Shown here one piece after another: positions 48,272-57,484 of a stretch of 64,000 nt of DNA. Source of the stretch: Myxococcus hansupus. GTDB taxonomy: Bacteria > Myxococcota > Myxococcia > Myxococcales > Myxococcaceae. A program made the translations under genes and the position numbers. The notes beneath the pieces were generated by a model. The model was not told the origin of the DNA, did not search any database, and worked only from the letters and a program-made list of their open reading frames with translations. The stretch covers positions 3,244,501-3,308,500 of the forward strand of contig NZ_CP012109.1 in NCBI RefSeq assembly GCF_000280925.3, given 5' to 3'. The stretch's first letter is position 1; every line of letters starts with the position of its first letter.

Positions 48272-49660
48272 ATGGCCAAGCCCAAGTCTGGGGCCAAGAA
48301 GACGACTCCCGCTGGCAAGGCTGGCGCAAAGCCCGCTGCGAAGAAGGACTCCGCTGCCCGGCTGGACCTGATCAAGAACGCCTCAAAACGGGTGGCAAAG
48401 GCGGCGACGAAATTGGCGAAAGCGGCATCGGATGTTTCGAAGGGGGCCAAGGGCGCGGTGAAGAAGGCCGTGCAGGAGAAGGCCACCGCGAAGAAGGCCG
48501 CACCGGCGGGCAAGACGGCGTCCGCGGCCAAGGCGGCTCCGGCCGCGAAGGCCGCCGCGAAAGCCCCTCCGGCGAAGGCGCCTGCCGCCGCGAAGTCCGC
48601 AGCGGGTGGCAAGTCGGGCAAGGCGAGCGCTGCTCCCTCGATTCCCGTCGCGCCTCCCGTGGAGAAGCCGAGGCCTCGCGCCACCAAGCTTCCTCCGCCG
48701 GGCGAGCCCCTCACCAAGCGTGAGTTGGAGCAGCTCCTGACGGCGGGCGAAGGCTGCGGCGTCACGGGCGAGGGCAGCCTCAAGGGCCGCCTGGTGGTGA
48801 CCAACGACATGCCGCACCTGGTGGTCGTGGGCCGTGACAAGCGCGAGCTGACCTTCCTCCTCCAGGGGCCGGATCAGGAAGTGCTCCCGGCCTATGTGGA
48901 CCACAAGGTCTCGGTCGTCGGTCTCATCCGCAAGACGACCAACCACAGCGGCGTCATCGACGTGCGCAAGTACTCGGCCAAGAAGCCGGATGCCGAGGTC
49001 GTGGAGGCCACCCCCGTCGAGACGGAGGCGCGGCTGCGCTACCTGTCTCCCGGCGAGGTCTCCATGGTGACGGCGGCCGGCATGGGCGCGGGCATCAAGG
49101 GCTTCGCGGGCGTGCGCGGCAACCTGGAGATGATGGGCGAGGAGTACATCCTCGTCGTCTCCAACGGCGGCACGCGCCAGCAGGTGTCCTTCATCATCGA
49201 GGGCAAGGCCGCGGGCAAGTCGCTCCGCAAGCACGTGGGCTACACGCTCCAGGTGCAGGGCGTCGTCGACAAGACGTCGGGCTGGGGTGGCCGTATCTCG
49301 GCGGAGAACGTCGAGCCGCGCCCCTCCGAGACGCGCGCCGTGTCCCGCGACGAGATGGAGCTGGTGCACATCGAGGGAGAGGTCCCCACGTCCGTGGACG
49401 TGCGCCTCAACCACGGCCTCACCGTTCGCCTGCCCGAACAGCCTGGGTTCACCTGGGCCATCGAGCCGACCATGGCCAAGCGCGTGGGCCTGCGCGAAGC
49501 CAACTTCGAACCCGCCCCCGAGGACGGTCCCGGGACCCGCGAGTTCTTCTTCACGCCCCGCAACCCGGGCAGCTTCGAAATGGAGTTCTTCCTGGCCAAG
49601 GCGCTCTCGCCCGGGCTGGTGGATCGCTCCTTCAAAATCAACGTTACGGTCAAGCCCTGA
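48272..49660 (+). CDS. Histone-H1-like N-terminus with a C-terminal chagasin-like domain
   Basis: A 462-residue protein. Residues 1-120 are Lys/Ala-rich like histone H1 and likely bind nucleic acid. A globular part (about 140-355) follows that I do not recognise, with two beta-rich halves. The last 95 residues ('LPEQPGFTWAIEP', 'FFFTPRNPGSFEMEFFLAKA') resemble the chagasin/I42 protease-inhibitor fold; that is an inference from pattern only. No signal peptide, so cytoplasmic. Well-formed promoter and Shine-Dalgarno upstream. Its low-complexity style is shared with the tail of the next gene. Confidence 0.72.
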   Translation: MAKPKSGAKKTTPAGKAGAKPAAKKDSAARLDLIKNASKRVAKAATKLAKAASDVSKGAKGAVKKAVQEKATAKKAAPAGKTASAAKAAPAAKAAAKAPPAKAPAAAKSAAGGKSGKASAAPSIPVAPPVEKPRPRATKLPPPGEPLTKRELEQLLTAGEGCGVTGEGSLKGRLVVTNDMPHLVVVGRDKRELTFLLQGPDQEVLPAYVDHKVSVVGLIRKTTNHSGVIDVRKYSAKKPDAEVVEATPVETEARLRYLSPGEVSMVTAAGMGAGIKGFAGVRGNLEMMGEEYILVVSNGGTRQQVSFIIEGKAAGKSLRKHVGYTLQVQGVVDKTSGWGGRISAENVEPRPSETRAVSRDEMELVHIEGEVPTSVDVRLNHGLTVRLPEQPGFTWAIEPTMAKRVGLREANFEPAPEDGPGTREFFFTPRNPGSFEMEFFLAKALSPGLVDRSFKINVTVKP

Positions 49661-49767
49661 CGGTCGCCGCCCGGAGAAGGATCCGGGAGGCGGCCGGTCG
49701 CCGGGGGGTTCCCGTCCGGCTGCTTCGGGCTTACCCGTTCCCGTAGCGGCCGAGCCGCGACCCCACC

Positions 49768-52700
49768 GTGATTCTTTCTCCAGAAATCCTCAAGCAGCTC
49801 CTCGCTGAAGCAGACCACCCGCTGGGCATCAAAGAGCTTCTCCGGCTCGCGGGCCTGCACCCTGGGCAACAGACGGTGCTCAAGCGCATGTTGCGCGAGC
49901 TCGTCCGTCAGGGCGACATCCTCAAGGAAGGCAAGCGCTTCGTTCCCCGCATGCCCTCACGGCGTGAGCCTGATGCTCGCGCCCGGGAGCAGGGGGGCGC
50001 CCTCGCGTGGCGTCAGGCTGGCCCGGAGTCCCCGGGCCGGCGCCGGGAGGGTCCGCCTCAGGGCGGGGACTTCCGGAAGAAGGGACCGCATGCGGGCCCC
50101 GGTGGCTTCGCGGCGCGCCGCCAGGACGCGGGGGGGCGTGGCAAGGGCGCCGGGTGGCAGGGCCGGGACGCGGGGCGTGACCGCCACGCGGGCTCGAAGC
50201 ACGGTGGCTTCCGCGGCGGCCAGGGCGAGGGCCCGTTCCGGCGCGGCCGGTTCGACGCGTCCGACGGGCAGGATCTGCTCGAGGGCATCCTTCACGTCCA
50301 CCGGGATGGCTTTGGCTTCGTCCATCCGCTGGGCGGCGAGGGCGACAACGTCTTCCTGCCGCCGCACGAAGCGCAGCGGGCGCTCGACAATGACCGGGTG
50401 GTGGTGTCCGTTTCGGGCCGTCCGCCTCGCCTGGAAGGGCGACTGGTGCGGGTGGTGCAGCGTCGGCGTGAGCTGGCGGTGGGCACCTATGCGGTGAAGG
50501 GCCGCTACGCCATCGTGTACCCCACGGACACGAGCCTGCCGGGCCCCATTCGCGTTCCGCTGACGCAGATGGCGCGGGACGGAGACCTGGTGAAGGTCCA
50601 GTTGGGCATCGGTGCCCAGTTGTTGGATCCGGACCGGGGGCTGCACGGCGAGGTTGCGGGCTCTTTGGGCAAGCCCGGGTCGCCCGGCGCCGAGGTCCTG
50701 GGCGTCGCGTACTCGCAGGGGTTCTCCGACGAGTTCCCTCCCGAGGTCATGGTCGAGGCGGACCACTACGCCGTCACGGTGTCGGAGGCCGAGGCCCAGG
50801 GCGAGCACCGGAAGGACCTGCGCTCCCTGCCGCTCATCACCATCGACGGTGAGGATGCGCGCGACTTCGACGACGCCGTCTACGTGGAGGACCAGGCGGA
50901 CGGTTGGCGGCTGGTGGTGGCCATCGCGGACGTGTCGCACTACGTCCGGGAAGACAGCGCGCTGAACACGGAGGCCCTGCGGCGCGCCACGTCCGTGTAT
51001 CTGCCGGACCGGGTGCTGCCCATGTTGCCGGAGCGGCTGAGCAACGGCATCTGCTCCCTGCGCCCGGATGAAGACCGGCTGTGCATGGTGGCGGACATGA
51101 CGTTCGACCGCCGGGGCCACCGGCGCACCTATGAACTGTACCCGGCGGTGATGCGCAGCGCGGCGCGGTGCACGTACAACGAGGTGCAGGACGTCCTCGA
51201 CGGTCAGGACGTGCCGCACCGCAACGCGTTCAAGCCGCACTTCGAGCGGTTGATGTCGCTGGCCCGCGCGCTGATGAAGATGCGCAAGGAGCGCGGCGCC
51301 ATCGACTTCGACCTGCCCGAGCACAAGGTGGTGCTGGGGGAGGACGGCCTCCCGCTGCGCATGGACAAGCGCGAGCGCAAGGACAGCCATCGGCTCATCG
51401 AGGAGTGCATGCTCGCCGCCAACGAGGCGGTCGCGCGGTTCTTCCAGGACGAAGGGCTGCCCACGGTGTACCGGTTCCATGGCGAGCCGGACCCGGAGAA
51501 GCTGGCCACCTTCGCCGGTCTCGCGGAGGCCTACGGCTTCAAGCTCCGCGTCGATGACGGCGTGTCGTCGAAGGAGCTGGACGCGTTCATCAGCCAGCTC
51601 CAGGGCCACCCGGAGCAGCGCGCGCTGAACCAACTGCTGCTGCGCTCCATGATGCAGGCCGTGTACACCGCGACGGACGTGGGCCACTACGGTCTGGCGG
51701 CGGAGTACTACCTGCACTTCACCTCGCCCATCCGGCGCTATCCGGACCTGCTGGTGCACCGGCTGCTCAAGGCGCACTGGGCGCGGCGGGGACGCAATCC
51801 GTCGCCGTCCATGCTGGAGCGTGAGGAGGAGCAGCTCGAGGACATGTCGGCGCAGTGCTCGGAGCGTGAGCGCGCGGCGATGCAGGTCGAGCGCGAGGTG
51901 GTGTCCTTCTACGCGTGCTTGATGATGAAGGACCGCGTGGGGGAGGAGTTCGCCGCCACGGTGGCCGCCATCACCGACTTTGGTTTCTTCGTCGAGCTGG
52001 ACGAAGTGCATGTCGAGGGCCTGGTGAAGGCGGAGACGCTGGGGCCGGGCGCGAAGCTGGACAAGCTGACGCATTCGCTGGTGTACGCGAATGGCCGCCG
52101 CGTGCGTGTGGGGCAGAAGCTCCGCGTGCGCCTGACGTCCGTCAACGTGACGGCGAAGAAGATCGACTTCGAGGCGCTCCAGTTCGACGGCGAGGCGATG
52201 CTAAGCCGCGCGGAAGGAGCTGGGGCGCAGCCGCCGCGCCGTCGTCAGGCGTGGATGGCCGAAGCCCCCGCGCGTGGGGAGCGGGGAGGGCATCGCGAGC
52301 ACGCTGGACGGCCGGGTCGCCGGGAGCGCGAGGCCGCCGCGAGCCGGAGCACGCAGGAGACTCACGCTGAGGTCTCGTCCAAGGGCCCGCGTGGGCGTTT
52401 CTCCCGCGAGGGGCGTCGGGAGGAGGCCGCGCCGCACCGGAAGGAGCCGCGTTTCCCGCCCCAGGCCGACGAGGCGCAGACGCCTCGGCCTTCCGAGGAG
52501 TCGCCGTGGGCCAAGCGCCGGACGTTCATCCGGCCGGAGCTGCCCGCGGAACAGGCACCTCCGGCTCCGGTCGATGTGCCCGCGGCGGCTCCTGCTCCGT
52601 GGGAGGCGCCGTCGACGGATGGTTCCTCGTCACCGCACCCCGGGTTCGACAGGCTTCGGGCGCTGGCCTCACAGCGGCACCGTGGGAGCGAAGGCCGAGG

Positions 52701-53970
52701 CGCGCCGCCGCATTCGAAGCCCGTCCAGAAGCCGCAGGGTGGGCAGGGGGCTCGGTTCCCCGCGCCGCGTCCCCGGGTGGAGACGGAGTCCGACAGGGTC
52801 TTCTCCATGGAGCCTCCAGCGGGCCTCTCGCCGGAGGTGCCCGTCGCTGAAGAGCGCCGTGGATTCGAAGGTCCGGCCGCAGTGCCTCCGTCGCGAGAGG
52901 TCGCGGAGGTGGGCTCGGAATCGAGGGCCCGCGTGGAACCGCGTGAGGCGGCAGCGGTGCCTGTGCCTGCCGAAACCGCGTCCACGGCCCCTGCGAACGC
53001 GTCCGAGGCCAAGGCGAAGACGGTTCCTGCTGAGGCGAAGCCGTCCACGGACAAGGTGCAGACGCCTCGGGCTGAGGTGACGCCGTTCGCGGCCAAACCC
53101 AAGAAGGCGACCCCCGCGGCGACGCAGCCCACGTCCGCTGCGAACCTGGGCAGGGCGGCGAAGGCTGCCGCTGCTGTGAAGCCGCCCATGGCCAAGGAAC
53201 AGCCGCCTCGGGCTGAGGTGACGTCCTCCACGGCCAAGGGGAAGAAGGCGACCCCTGCGGCGACGCAGCCCACGTCCGTTGAGAACCTGAACAGGGCGAT
53301 GAAGGCGGCCGCTGCGGCGACGCGGCCCACGGCCAAGGTGCAGACGCCTCGGGCTGAGGTGATGCCGTCCACGGCCAAGGCGAAGAAGGCGACCGCTGCG
53401 GCGAAGCAGTCCAATGCCGCAGAGAACAAGGCCAAGGCGAAGAAGGCGACCGCTGCGGCGAAGCCTCCCAAGGCCGCGGAGAACAGGGGCACCGCGAAGG
53501 CAAGGACGACTGCGGCCGCAGGAAAGCCGCCCTTGGCGACGCCATCCATGCCTTCGGGCAAGGCCAAGGCGACTTCCGCTGCGGCGAAGCTGCCCAAGTC
53601 CGTGGAGAAGACGTCCTCGGCCGCGGCGAAGCTGCCCAAGTCCGCGGCGAAGACGTCCTTGGCTACGACAAAGCCCTCCACGCGTCCTGCGAAGACTTCC
53701 TCGGCTGCGGCGAAGCTACCTAAGTCCGCAGCGAAGACGTCCTCGGCTGCGGCAAAGCCTGTCACGCGTCCTGCGAACACGTCCGTGGCCAAGGCGAAGA
53801 AGCCCGCCGCTGCGGCGAAGTCGACCTCGGCCAAGGCAAAGAAGGCCACTGCCGCGTCGAAGCCATCCAAGGCGCCTGCAGCGAAGAAGGCTGAGTCCGC
53901 GCGCGCGGCCACGAAGACACCGAAGACCGCAGCCGCGAAGAAGCGGTCTGCTCCGAGCAAGAAACGCTGA
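49768..53970 (+). CDS. rnr: Ribonuclease R with a very long Lys/Ala/Pro-rich tail
   Basis: A 1400-residue protein; typical RNase R has about 750-830. An N-terminal winged-helix part (1-70), a disordered Gly/Arg insert (70-170), cold-shock domains (about 175-330), the RNB nuclease core with catalytic aspartates in DGEDARDFDD (360-369), and an S1 domain (about 725-805). It degrades structured RNA 3' to 5'. From about residue 812 a disordered tail of some 590 residues follows, with tandem repeats (see repeat entries). No stop or frameshift is seen, and the tail keeps the same codon style. GTG start. Confidence 0.92.
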   Translation: MILSPEILKQLLAEADHPLGIKELLRLAGLHPGQQTVLKRMLRELVRQGDILKEGKRFVPRMPSRREPDARAREQGGALAWRQAGPESPGRRREGPPQGGDFRKKGPHAGPGGFAARRQDAGGRGKGAGWQGRDAGRDRHAGSKHGGFRGGQGEGPFRRGRFDASDGQDLLEGILHVHRDGFGFVHPLGGEGDNVFLPPHEAQRALDNDRVVVSVSGRPPRLEGRLVRVVQRRRELAVGTYAVKGRYAIVYPTDTSLPGPIRVPLTQMARDGDLVKVQLGIGAQLLDPDRGLHGEVAGSLGKPGSPGAEVLGVAYSQGFSDEFPPEVMVEADHYAVTVSEAEAQGEHRKDLRSLPLITIDGEDARDFDDAVYVEDQADGWRLVVAIADVSHYVREDSALNTEALRRATSVYLPDRVLPMLPERLSNGICSLRPDEDRLCMVADMTFDRRGHRRTYELYPAVMRSAARCTYNEVQDVLDGQDVPHRNAFKPHFERLMSLARALMKMRKERGAIDFDLPEHKVVLGEDGLPLRMDKRERKDSHRLIEECMLAANEAVARFFQDEGLPTVYRFHGEPDPEKLATFAGLAEAYGFKLRVDDGVSSKELDAFISQLQGHPEQRALNQLLLRSMMQAVYTATDVGHYGLAAEYYLHFTSPIRRYPDLLVHRLLKAHWARRGRNPSPSMLEREEEQLEDMSAQCSERERAAMQVEREVVSFYACLMMKDRVGEEFAATVAAITDFGFFVELDEVHVEGLVKAETLGPGAKLDKLTHSLVYANGRRVRVGQKLRVRLTSVNVTAKKIDFEALQFDGEAMLSRAEGAGAQPPRRRQAWMAEAPARGERGGHREHAGRPGRREREAAASRSTQETHAEVSSKGPRGRFSREGRREEAAPHRKEPRFPPQADEAQTPRPSEESPWAKRRTFIRPELPAEQAPPAPVDVPAAAPAPWEAPSTDGSSSPHPGFDRLRALASQRHRGSEGRGAPPHSKPVQKPQGGQGARFPAPRPRVETESDRVFSMEPPAGLSPEVPVAEERRGFEGPAAVPPSREVAEVGSESRARVEPREAAAVPVPAETASTAPANASEAKAKTVPAEAKPSTDKVQTPRAEVTPFAAKPKKATPAATQPTSAANLGRAAKAAAAVKPPMAKEQPPRAEVTSSTAKGKKATPAATQPTSVENLNRAMKAAAAATRPTAKVQTPRAEVMPSTAKAKKATAAAKQSNAAENKAKAKKATAAAKPPKAAENRGTAKARTTAAAGKPPLATPSMPSGKAKATSAAAKLPKSVEKTSSAAAKLPKSAAKTSLATTKPSTRPAKTSSAAAKLPKSAAKTSSAAAKPVTRPANTSVAKAKKPAAAAKSTSAKAKKATAASKPSKAPAAKKAESARAATKTPKTAAAKKRSAPSKKR
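53053..53475 (+). repeat. Three tandem 141-bp repeats in the rnr tail
   Basis: Units begin at 53053, 53194 and 53335, each encoding 47 residues that open with K-x-Q-x-PRAEV and contain a KKAT block. The third unit diverges in its second half. The period is an exact multiple of three, keeping the frame. Confidence 0.8.
53575..53784 (+). repeat. Five tandem 42-bp repeats in the rnr tail
   Basis: Five consecutive 14-residue units of the type SAAAKLPKSAAKTS (units 3 and 5 are variants with TRPAKTS or TRPANTS). Typical of recent slippage or unequal exchange within a disordered tail. Confidence 0.8.
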
Positions 53971-54017
53971 GTCCGACGGACGCCCCCACACGGGGGCTCT
54001 CGTCACCAGGAGGCAAC

Positions 54018-54239
54018 GTGAGTGTCGTCCGGCTGCTGGGAGTCATGCTCGCCATCGCGGGTGCGGTGTTGCTCTGGTCTGGACTCAAGGCCCGGGACTC
54101 GCTCGCGGAGCGAGCCACGGAGCTCATCACGGGGCGGAACACGGACCAGACCACGCTGTACCTCGCGGGCGGCGGCGCGGCGCTCGTGGGAGGCCTCGTG
54201 ATGGTGCTCGCGGGCGGGGGCAGGCGCCGTCGGCGCTGA
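54018..54239 (+). CDS. DUF3185 family small membrane protein
   Basis: A 73-residue protein with two transmembrane helices (4-22 and 48-66) and a basic tail of five Arg. 'ERATELITGRNTDQTTLYLAGG' matches the DUF3185 signature (polar loop then second helix). GTG start with an excellent AGGAGG. It lies 47 bases after rnr, with a weak 6-bp hairpin between. Function unknown. Confidence 0.82.
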   Translation: MSVVRLLGVMLAIAGAVLLWSGLKARDSLAERATELITGRNTDQTTLYLAGGGAALVGGLVMVLAGGGRRRRR

Positions 54240-54257
54240 GTAACGCACGGGTTACTC
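54238..54257. terminator. Dyad between convergent genes
   Basis: GAGTAAC-N6-GTTACTC, spanning the stop codons of both converging genes. No T-run; possible bidirectional stop. Confidence 0.4.
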
Positions 54258-54995
54258 GAACCGCAGCGTCGAGCCGCCCGAGAGGTCCCGTTGAATCACC
54301 ACCGGCGTACCGAAGATGGTGATGTTCGCGCCCCCGGATGCCTCGACACGCAAGGTGTCGACGACCTGCAGCTCCGTGCTGCCGCCCCCGCTGGACTCCA
54401 GGCGCGCGTCGTTGACCCGCAGGCCCGAGCCGTACAGCTTGCCGCCTCCCGACATCTCGCTGTCCAACGCCGCGACGTGTCCGGAGAGGGTGGTCTCCGC
54501 ACCGCCGCTGGTCTCCAGCGTCATGCGCTCCACCGAGAGCCCCTCGGCCCGAACCCTGCCACCGCCGCTCGTGATGAGCTGGAAGGAGGGGGCCGCAATC
54601 GTCCCGCGCAGGTCCACGTTGCCGCCACCTGAGCGTTCAATGCCTCGCAGCATCGGCACCGTGACGCGGACGCGCAGCGGGTTCTTCGACTCCCATTGGC
54701 CCACGTCCTCCGAGAGGAATTGGACCCGCAACCGGCCACGGGAATGGACGTCGGTGCGCATGAGGGCCACCAGGTTGCTGTCGCCCTCCACGATGACTCG
54801 GTGGGGCTGCGCCGGGTCCACCTCGACGATGGCGGCGATGCCGTCACTCACATAGACCTCCTCGAACGAGGACGTCCGCCGCTCCTCTTCCACCAGGTCG
54901 CCATTGCCGTCGACGTACGGCCCGGCCGAACAGGCGCTGAGCGCCACCGTGAGCAATACGGTGCCGACCCAGGCCTCTGCCTTCGTGATGCGCAT
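54252..54995 (-). CDS. Lipoprotein with DUF2807 (GIN / auto-transporter adhesin head) domain
   Basis: A 247-residue exported lipoprotein: signal peptide with lipobox LSAC near residue 22, then a right-handed beta-helix-like DUF2807 domain (about 45-245). Repeating turns such as 'SGGGNVDLRG', 'SGGGRVRAEG', 'SGGAETTLSG' and 'SGGGKLYGSG' are clear. Such domains are cell-surface or periplasmic with unknown ligands. GGGAGCG precedes the ATG. Monocistronic. Confidence 0.88.
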   Translation of the reverse strand: MRITKAEAWVGTVLLTVALSACSAGPYVDGNGDLVEEERRTSSFEEVYVSDGIAAIVEVDPAQPHRVIVEGDSNLVALMRTDVHSRGRLRVQFLSEDVGQWESKNPLRVRVTVPMLRGIERSGGGNVDLRGTIAAPSFQLITSGGGRVRAEGLSVERMTLETSGGAETTLSGHVAALDSEMSGGGKLYGSGLRVNDARLESSGGGSTELQVVDTLRVEASGGANITIFGTPVVIQRDLSGGSTLRFE

Positions 54996-55103
54996 GCTGT
55001 CGCTCCCAGGGTTCCGGACGTCATCGACGTCGCGCAGCAGGTAACACCCTGGGAGGAAGCAACTGTCACCCGGCACCTGTAGAACGGGCGCCACCGCCGG
55101 AAC

Positions 55104-55140
55104 GCAAAGGGCCCGGAACCGGCTCGCGGTCCCAGGCCCT
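55104..55140 (-). terminator. Hairpin terminator downstream of the TPR lipoprotein
   Basis: AGGGCCTGGGACC / GGTTCCGGGCCCT stem (13 positions, two imperfect) followed by TTTG on the minus strand. Confidence 0.55.
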
Positions 55141-55168
55141 CGCGGACTGGCTTGCAGGTGGAAGGGGA

Positions 55169-55954
55169 CTACGGCGCGGGCGCCGCCGCCTTCGCGGCCT
55201 TCTGGGCCTCACTGAACTTCTTCGTCATCTCGCCGAACTGCACCTGGTACTCGTCCATGCGCTTCTGGTGCTCCTCGGCGCGCGCGTTGGCCTCGGCGAC
55301 GATGGCCTTGTCCTTCGCGTTCTCCGTCGCCTCGGACAGCGCCATCTCCTTCTGCTGCCGCTCGAACTCCATCAGGCGGCCCATTACCACGCGCTTGTTG
55401 AGGTACGTGTTGGCCGAGTTCGGGTTGAGGGCGATGACCTGGTCGTAATAGCCGAGCGACTTGTCCAGGGCCTCCTTGATGATGGGCGCACCCATGGAGC
55501 GGGCGCCGCCGCGCTGCGCGTAGATCTCCGCGATCCACCCCAGGGACGCCTCGTCCTTCGGCTCGAGCTTCAGGGCCTCGTTGAAGTATTTCTCGGCCTC
55601 TTCGGTCGTGCCGCCCGTCATGTACATGCTGGCCAGCGTCCGGTAGATCTCGGCCTTCTCGGCGGGCGCCGTCTTGAACTCACCCATCTTGAGCACGGAC
55701 TCGGCGGCCTCGTTCATCTGCCCGATCTGCATGTGGGCGAAGGCCTTCTTCTCCCAGACCTTCTCCTGCTTCGGGTCGGCCTGGAGCGACAGGGCGTAGG
55801 CCGCGATGGCCTCCTTGTACTCCTTCTTGCTGAGGTGGTCGCTGCCGGTGACCCGGTGCTTCTTCGCGGTGTCATCCTCGGCCTTACAGCCGACGACGGT
55901 GCCACCCAGCGCGAGCGCTCCGACCAGCAGTCCGACTTTTCCCAGGCGCTTCAT
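55169..55954 (-). CDS. TPR-repeat lipoprotein
   Basis: A 261-residue protein: signal peptide with lipobox VVGC (cysteine near residue 23), then four or more TPR helix pairs (about 35-185, such as 'YKEAIAAYALSLQADPKQEK' and 'EEAEKYFNEALKLEPKDEAS'), and a charged coiled-coil end (200-255). GAGAGG is eight bases before the ATG. Probably a periplasmic or outer-membrane scaffolding protein. The gene is alone between hairpin and phosphoesterase. Confidence 0.87.
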   Translation of the reverse strand: MKRLGKVGLLVGALALGGTVVGCKAEDDTAKKHRVTGSDHLSKKEYKEAIAAYALSLQADPKQEKVWEKKAFAHMQIGQMNEAAESVLKMGEFKTAPAEKAEIYRTLASMYMTGGTTEEAEKYFNEALKLEPKDEASLGWIAEIYAQRGGARSMGAPIIKEALDKSLGYYDQVIALNPNSANTYLNKRVVMGRLMEFERQQKEMALSEATENAKDKAIVAEANARAEEHQKRMDEYQVQFGEMTKKFSEAQKAAKAAAPAP

Positions 55955-56100
55955 ATGTGTGCCTCTCAAGATTTTTGGAGGGCCCGCCCTCACGGGTCCT
56001 GATTTTGCCGGGAGCATACCCGAAGTCGCGTCACGGGGCCGTTGCCGGATGGCCTGTCCCCCGGAGGGCAGGCGGGCCTGACACGGGATGTCCCGGTGCG

Positions 56101-57285
56101 TCATGCCGTCAGCACGAGCTTGACGATCTCCGGCGGGCTGCCGACCCGCATGGGCGGGCCCCAGAAGCCGCAGCCCCGGCTGACGTAGATGTTCGAGTCC
56201 CCATGTGCGTACAGCCCGGCGGAGTGCTCCCAGGCGAGTCCGATGAGGAACGTCATGGGCACCAACTGTCCACCGTGGGTGTGCCCGGAAATCTGGAGGT
56301 CCATGCCGCGCTCGGCGGCGACCTTGAAGTTCGCGGGCTGGTGCGCGAGCAGCACCGCGGCGCGGTCGGGATCCCGGCCCGCGAGCGCCTGGTCCAAGTC
56401 GTAGCCCTTCTTGTTGCGCCGCCGGCCCCCGCTCCAGTCGTCCACGCCCACCAGGTCGAGCGAGGCCCCCGCGTCACCGATGCGCACGTGTCGGTTGCGC
56501 AGCACCTCGATGCCGAGCGACTCCAGGAACGCCGACCACTCCTCGTCCCCCGAGTAGTAGTCGTGATTGCCGGTGACGAAGTAGCTGCCATAGCGGGACT
56601 TCAGCGCCGCGAGCGCGGCGACGTGGCCGCCCAGCGAGGGCACGTCGCCATCCACCAGGTCTCCGGTGATGGCGAACAGGTCGGGGCGGAGCGCGTTGGC
56701 CTGTTGGACGAGCGCGTCCATGTAGCGGCGCTGGATGAAGTGGCCCACGTGGATGTCGGTGAGCTGCACGATGCTCAATCCGTCCAGCGCCTTGGGGAGC
56801 TTGGGAATCTTCACCGCCAGCTCGGTGACGATGGGCGGCGAGAAGGCACGCCAGCTTCCGTAGGCGGCCAGACCTCCACCGGCCACGAAGGCACCGCCTG
56901 CCACGGCCTGACCCAGGAAGCGCCGCCGTTCCTCGTCGACGTGCGGCGCGAGCGGGGCCTCGGCTTCACGGGGCGTGGGTTCGGGCAGGGGCCGGCGCCG
57001 CAGCCGCTGGACGAGGGCCATGAGCGCGCGTCCCGCGTCCGTCAGCACCAGCGCGATGACGAGGCACAGCGCCACGCCCATCCAGGTGTACATCGCCATG
57101 GAGAGCGGGCCCTCGGCGCCCTCGGGGAGCAGGTCCACCACGGTGCGCCGGTTCCCCAGCACGCCCGTCATCACCACCAGTACGCCCATGGCCAGCAGGC
57201 GAGCCAGGCGGCCATGCACGAGCTGCCGGACGAGCCGCCGGTACAGGTACAGGTGGCCCAGCACCGCGCCGAGCCCGATGAGCAT
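56101..57285 (-). CDS. Membrane-anchored metallophosphoesterase (YkuE/YaeI-like)
   Basis: About 394 residues. Transmembrane helices near the N-terminus (three segments before residue 95) and a further hydrophobic stretch around 125-145, then a calcineurin-like domain: TDIHVGH, TGDLVDGD, GNHDYYSG, AHQPANF and SGHTHGGQ provide the metal ligands. The YkuE/YaeI group includes UDP-2,3-diacylglucosamine-type and other phosphodiesterases. The ATG at 57285 is preferred; a TTG seven codons upstream also lacks a Shine-Dalgarno. Confidence 0.9.
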   Translation of the reverse strand: MLIGLGAVLGHLYLYRRLVRQLVHGRLARLLAMGVLVVMTGVLGNRRTVVDLLPEGAEGPLSMAMYTWMGVALCLVIALVLTDAGRALMALVQRLRRRPLPEPTPREAEAPLAPHVDEERRRFLGQAVAGGAFVAGGGLAAYGSWRAFSPPIVTELAVKIPKLPKALDGLSIVQLTDIHVGHFIQRRYMDALVQQANALRPDLFAITGDLVDGDVPSLGGHVAALAALKSRYGSYFVTGNHDYYSGDEEWSAFLESLGIEVLRNRHVRIGDAGASLDLVGVDDWSGGRRRNKKGYDLDQALAGRDPDRAAVLLAHQPANFKVAAERGMDLQISGHTHGGQLVPMTFLIGLAWEHSAGLYAHGDSNIYVSRGCGFWGPPMRVGSPPEIVKLVLTA

Positions 57286-57484
57286 TGAAAAGGAGAAGAG
57301 TCGCAACGGAGTGGAGGTCGGTGGGAGTGGCGAGAGAGGCGCCAGGGTACCACGCCACGGACGAGGCTCGGCACGTCACACGGGCGCGACGGACGGCCGC
57401 TCTCACCTCCGGCCGTGGTATCCGGACGCGTTGGCCCCTCCCTGGGGCCATGGATGGGAACAGCCGGCGGCAAGGAGCGCGGAC

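Noticed and set aside
49957..52074. 705-codon minus-strand frame within rnr
   Set aside because: Antisense to the RNB core; no domain seen.
53053..53784. Regular repeats considered as a CRISPR array
   Set aside because: Repeats keep the reading frame, have no spacers and encode protein.
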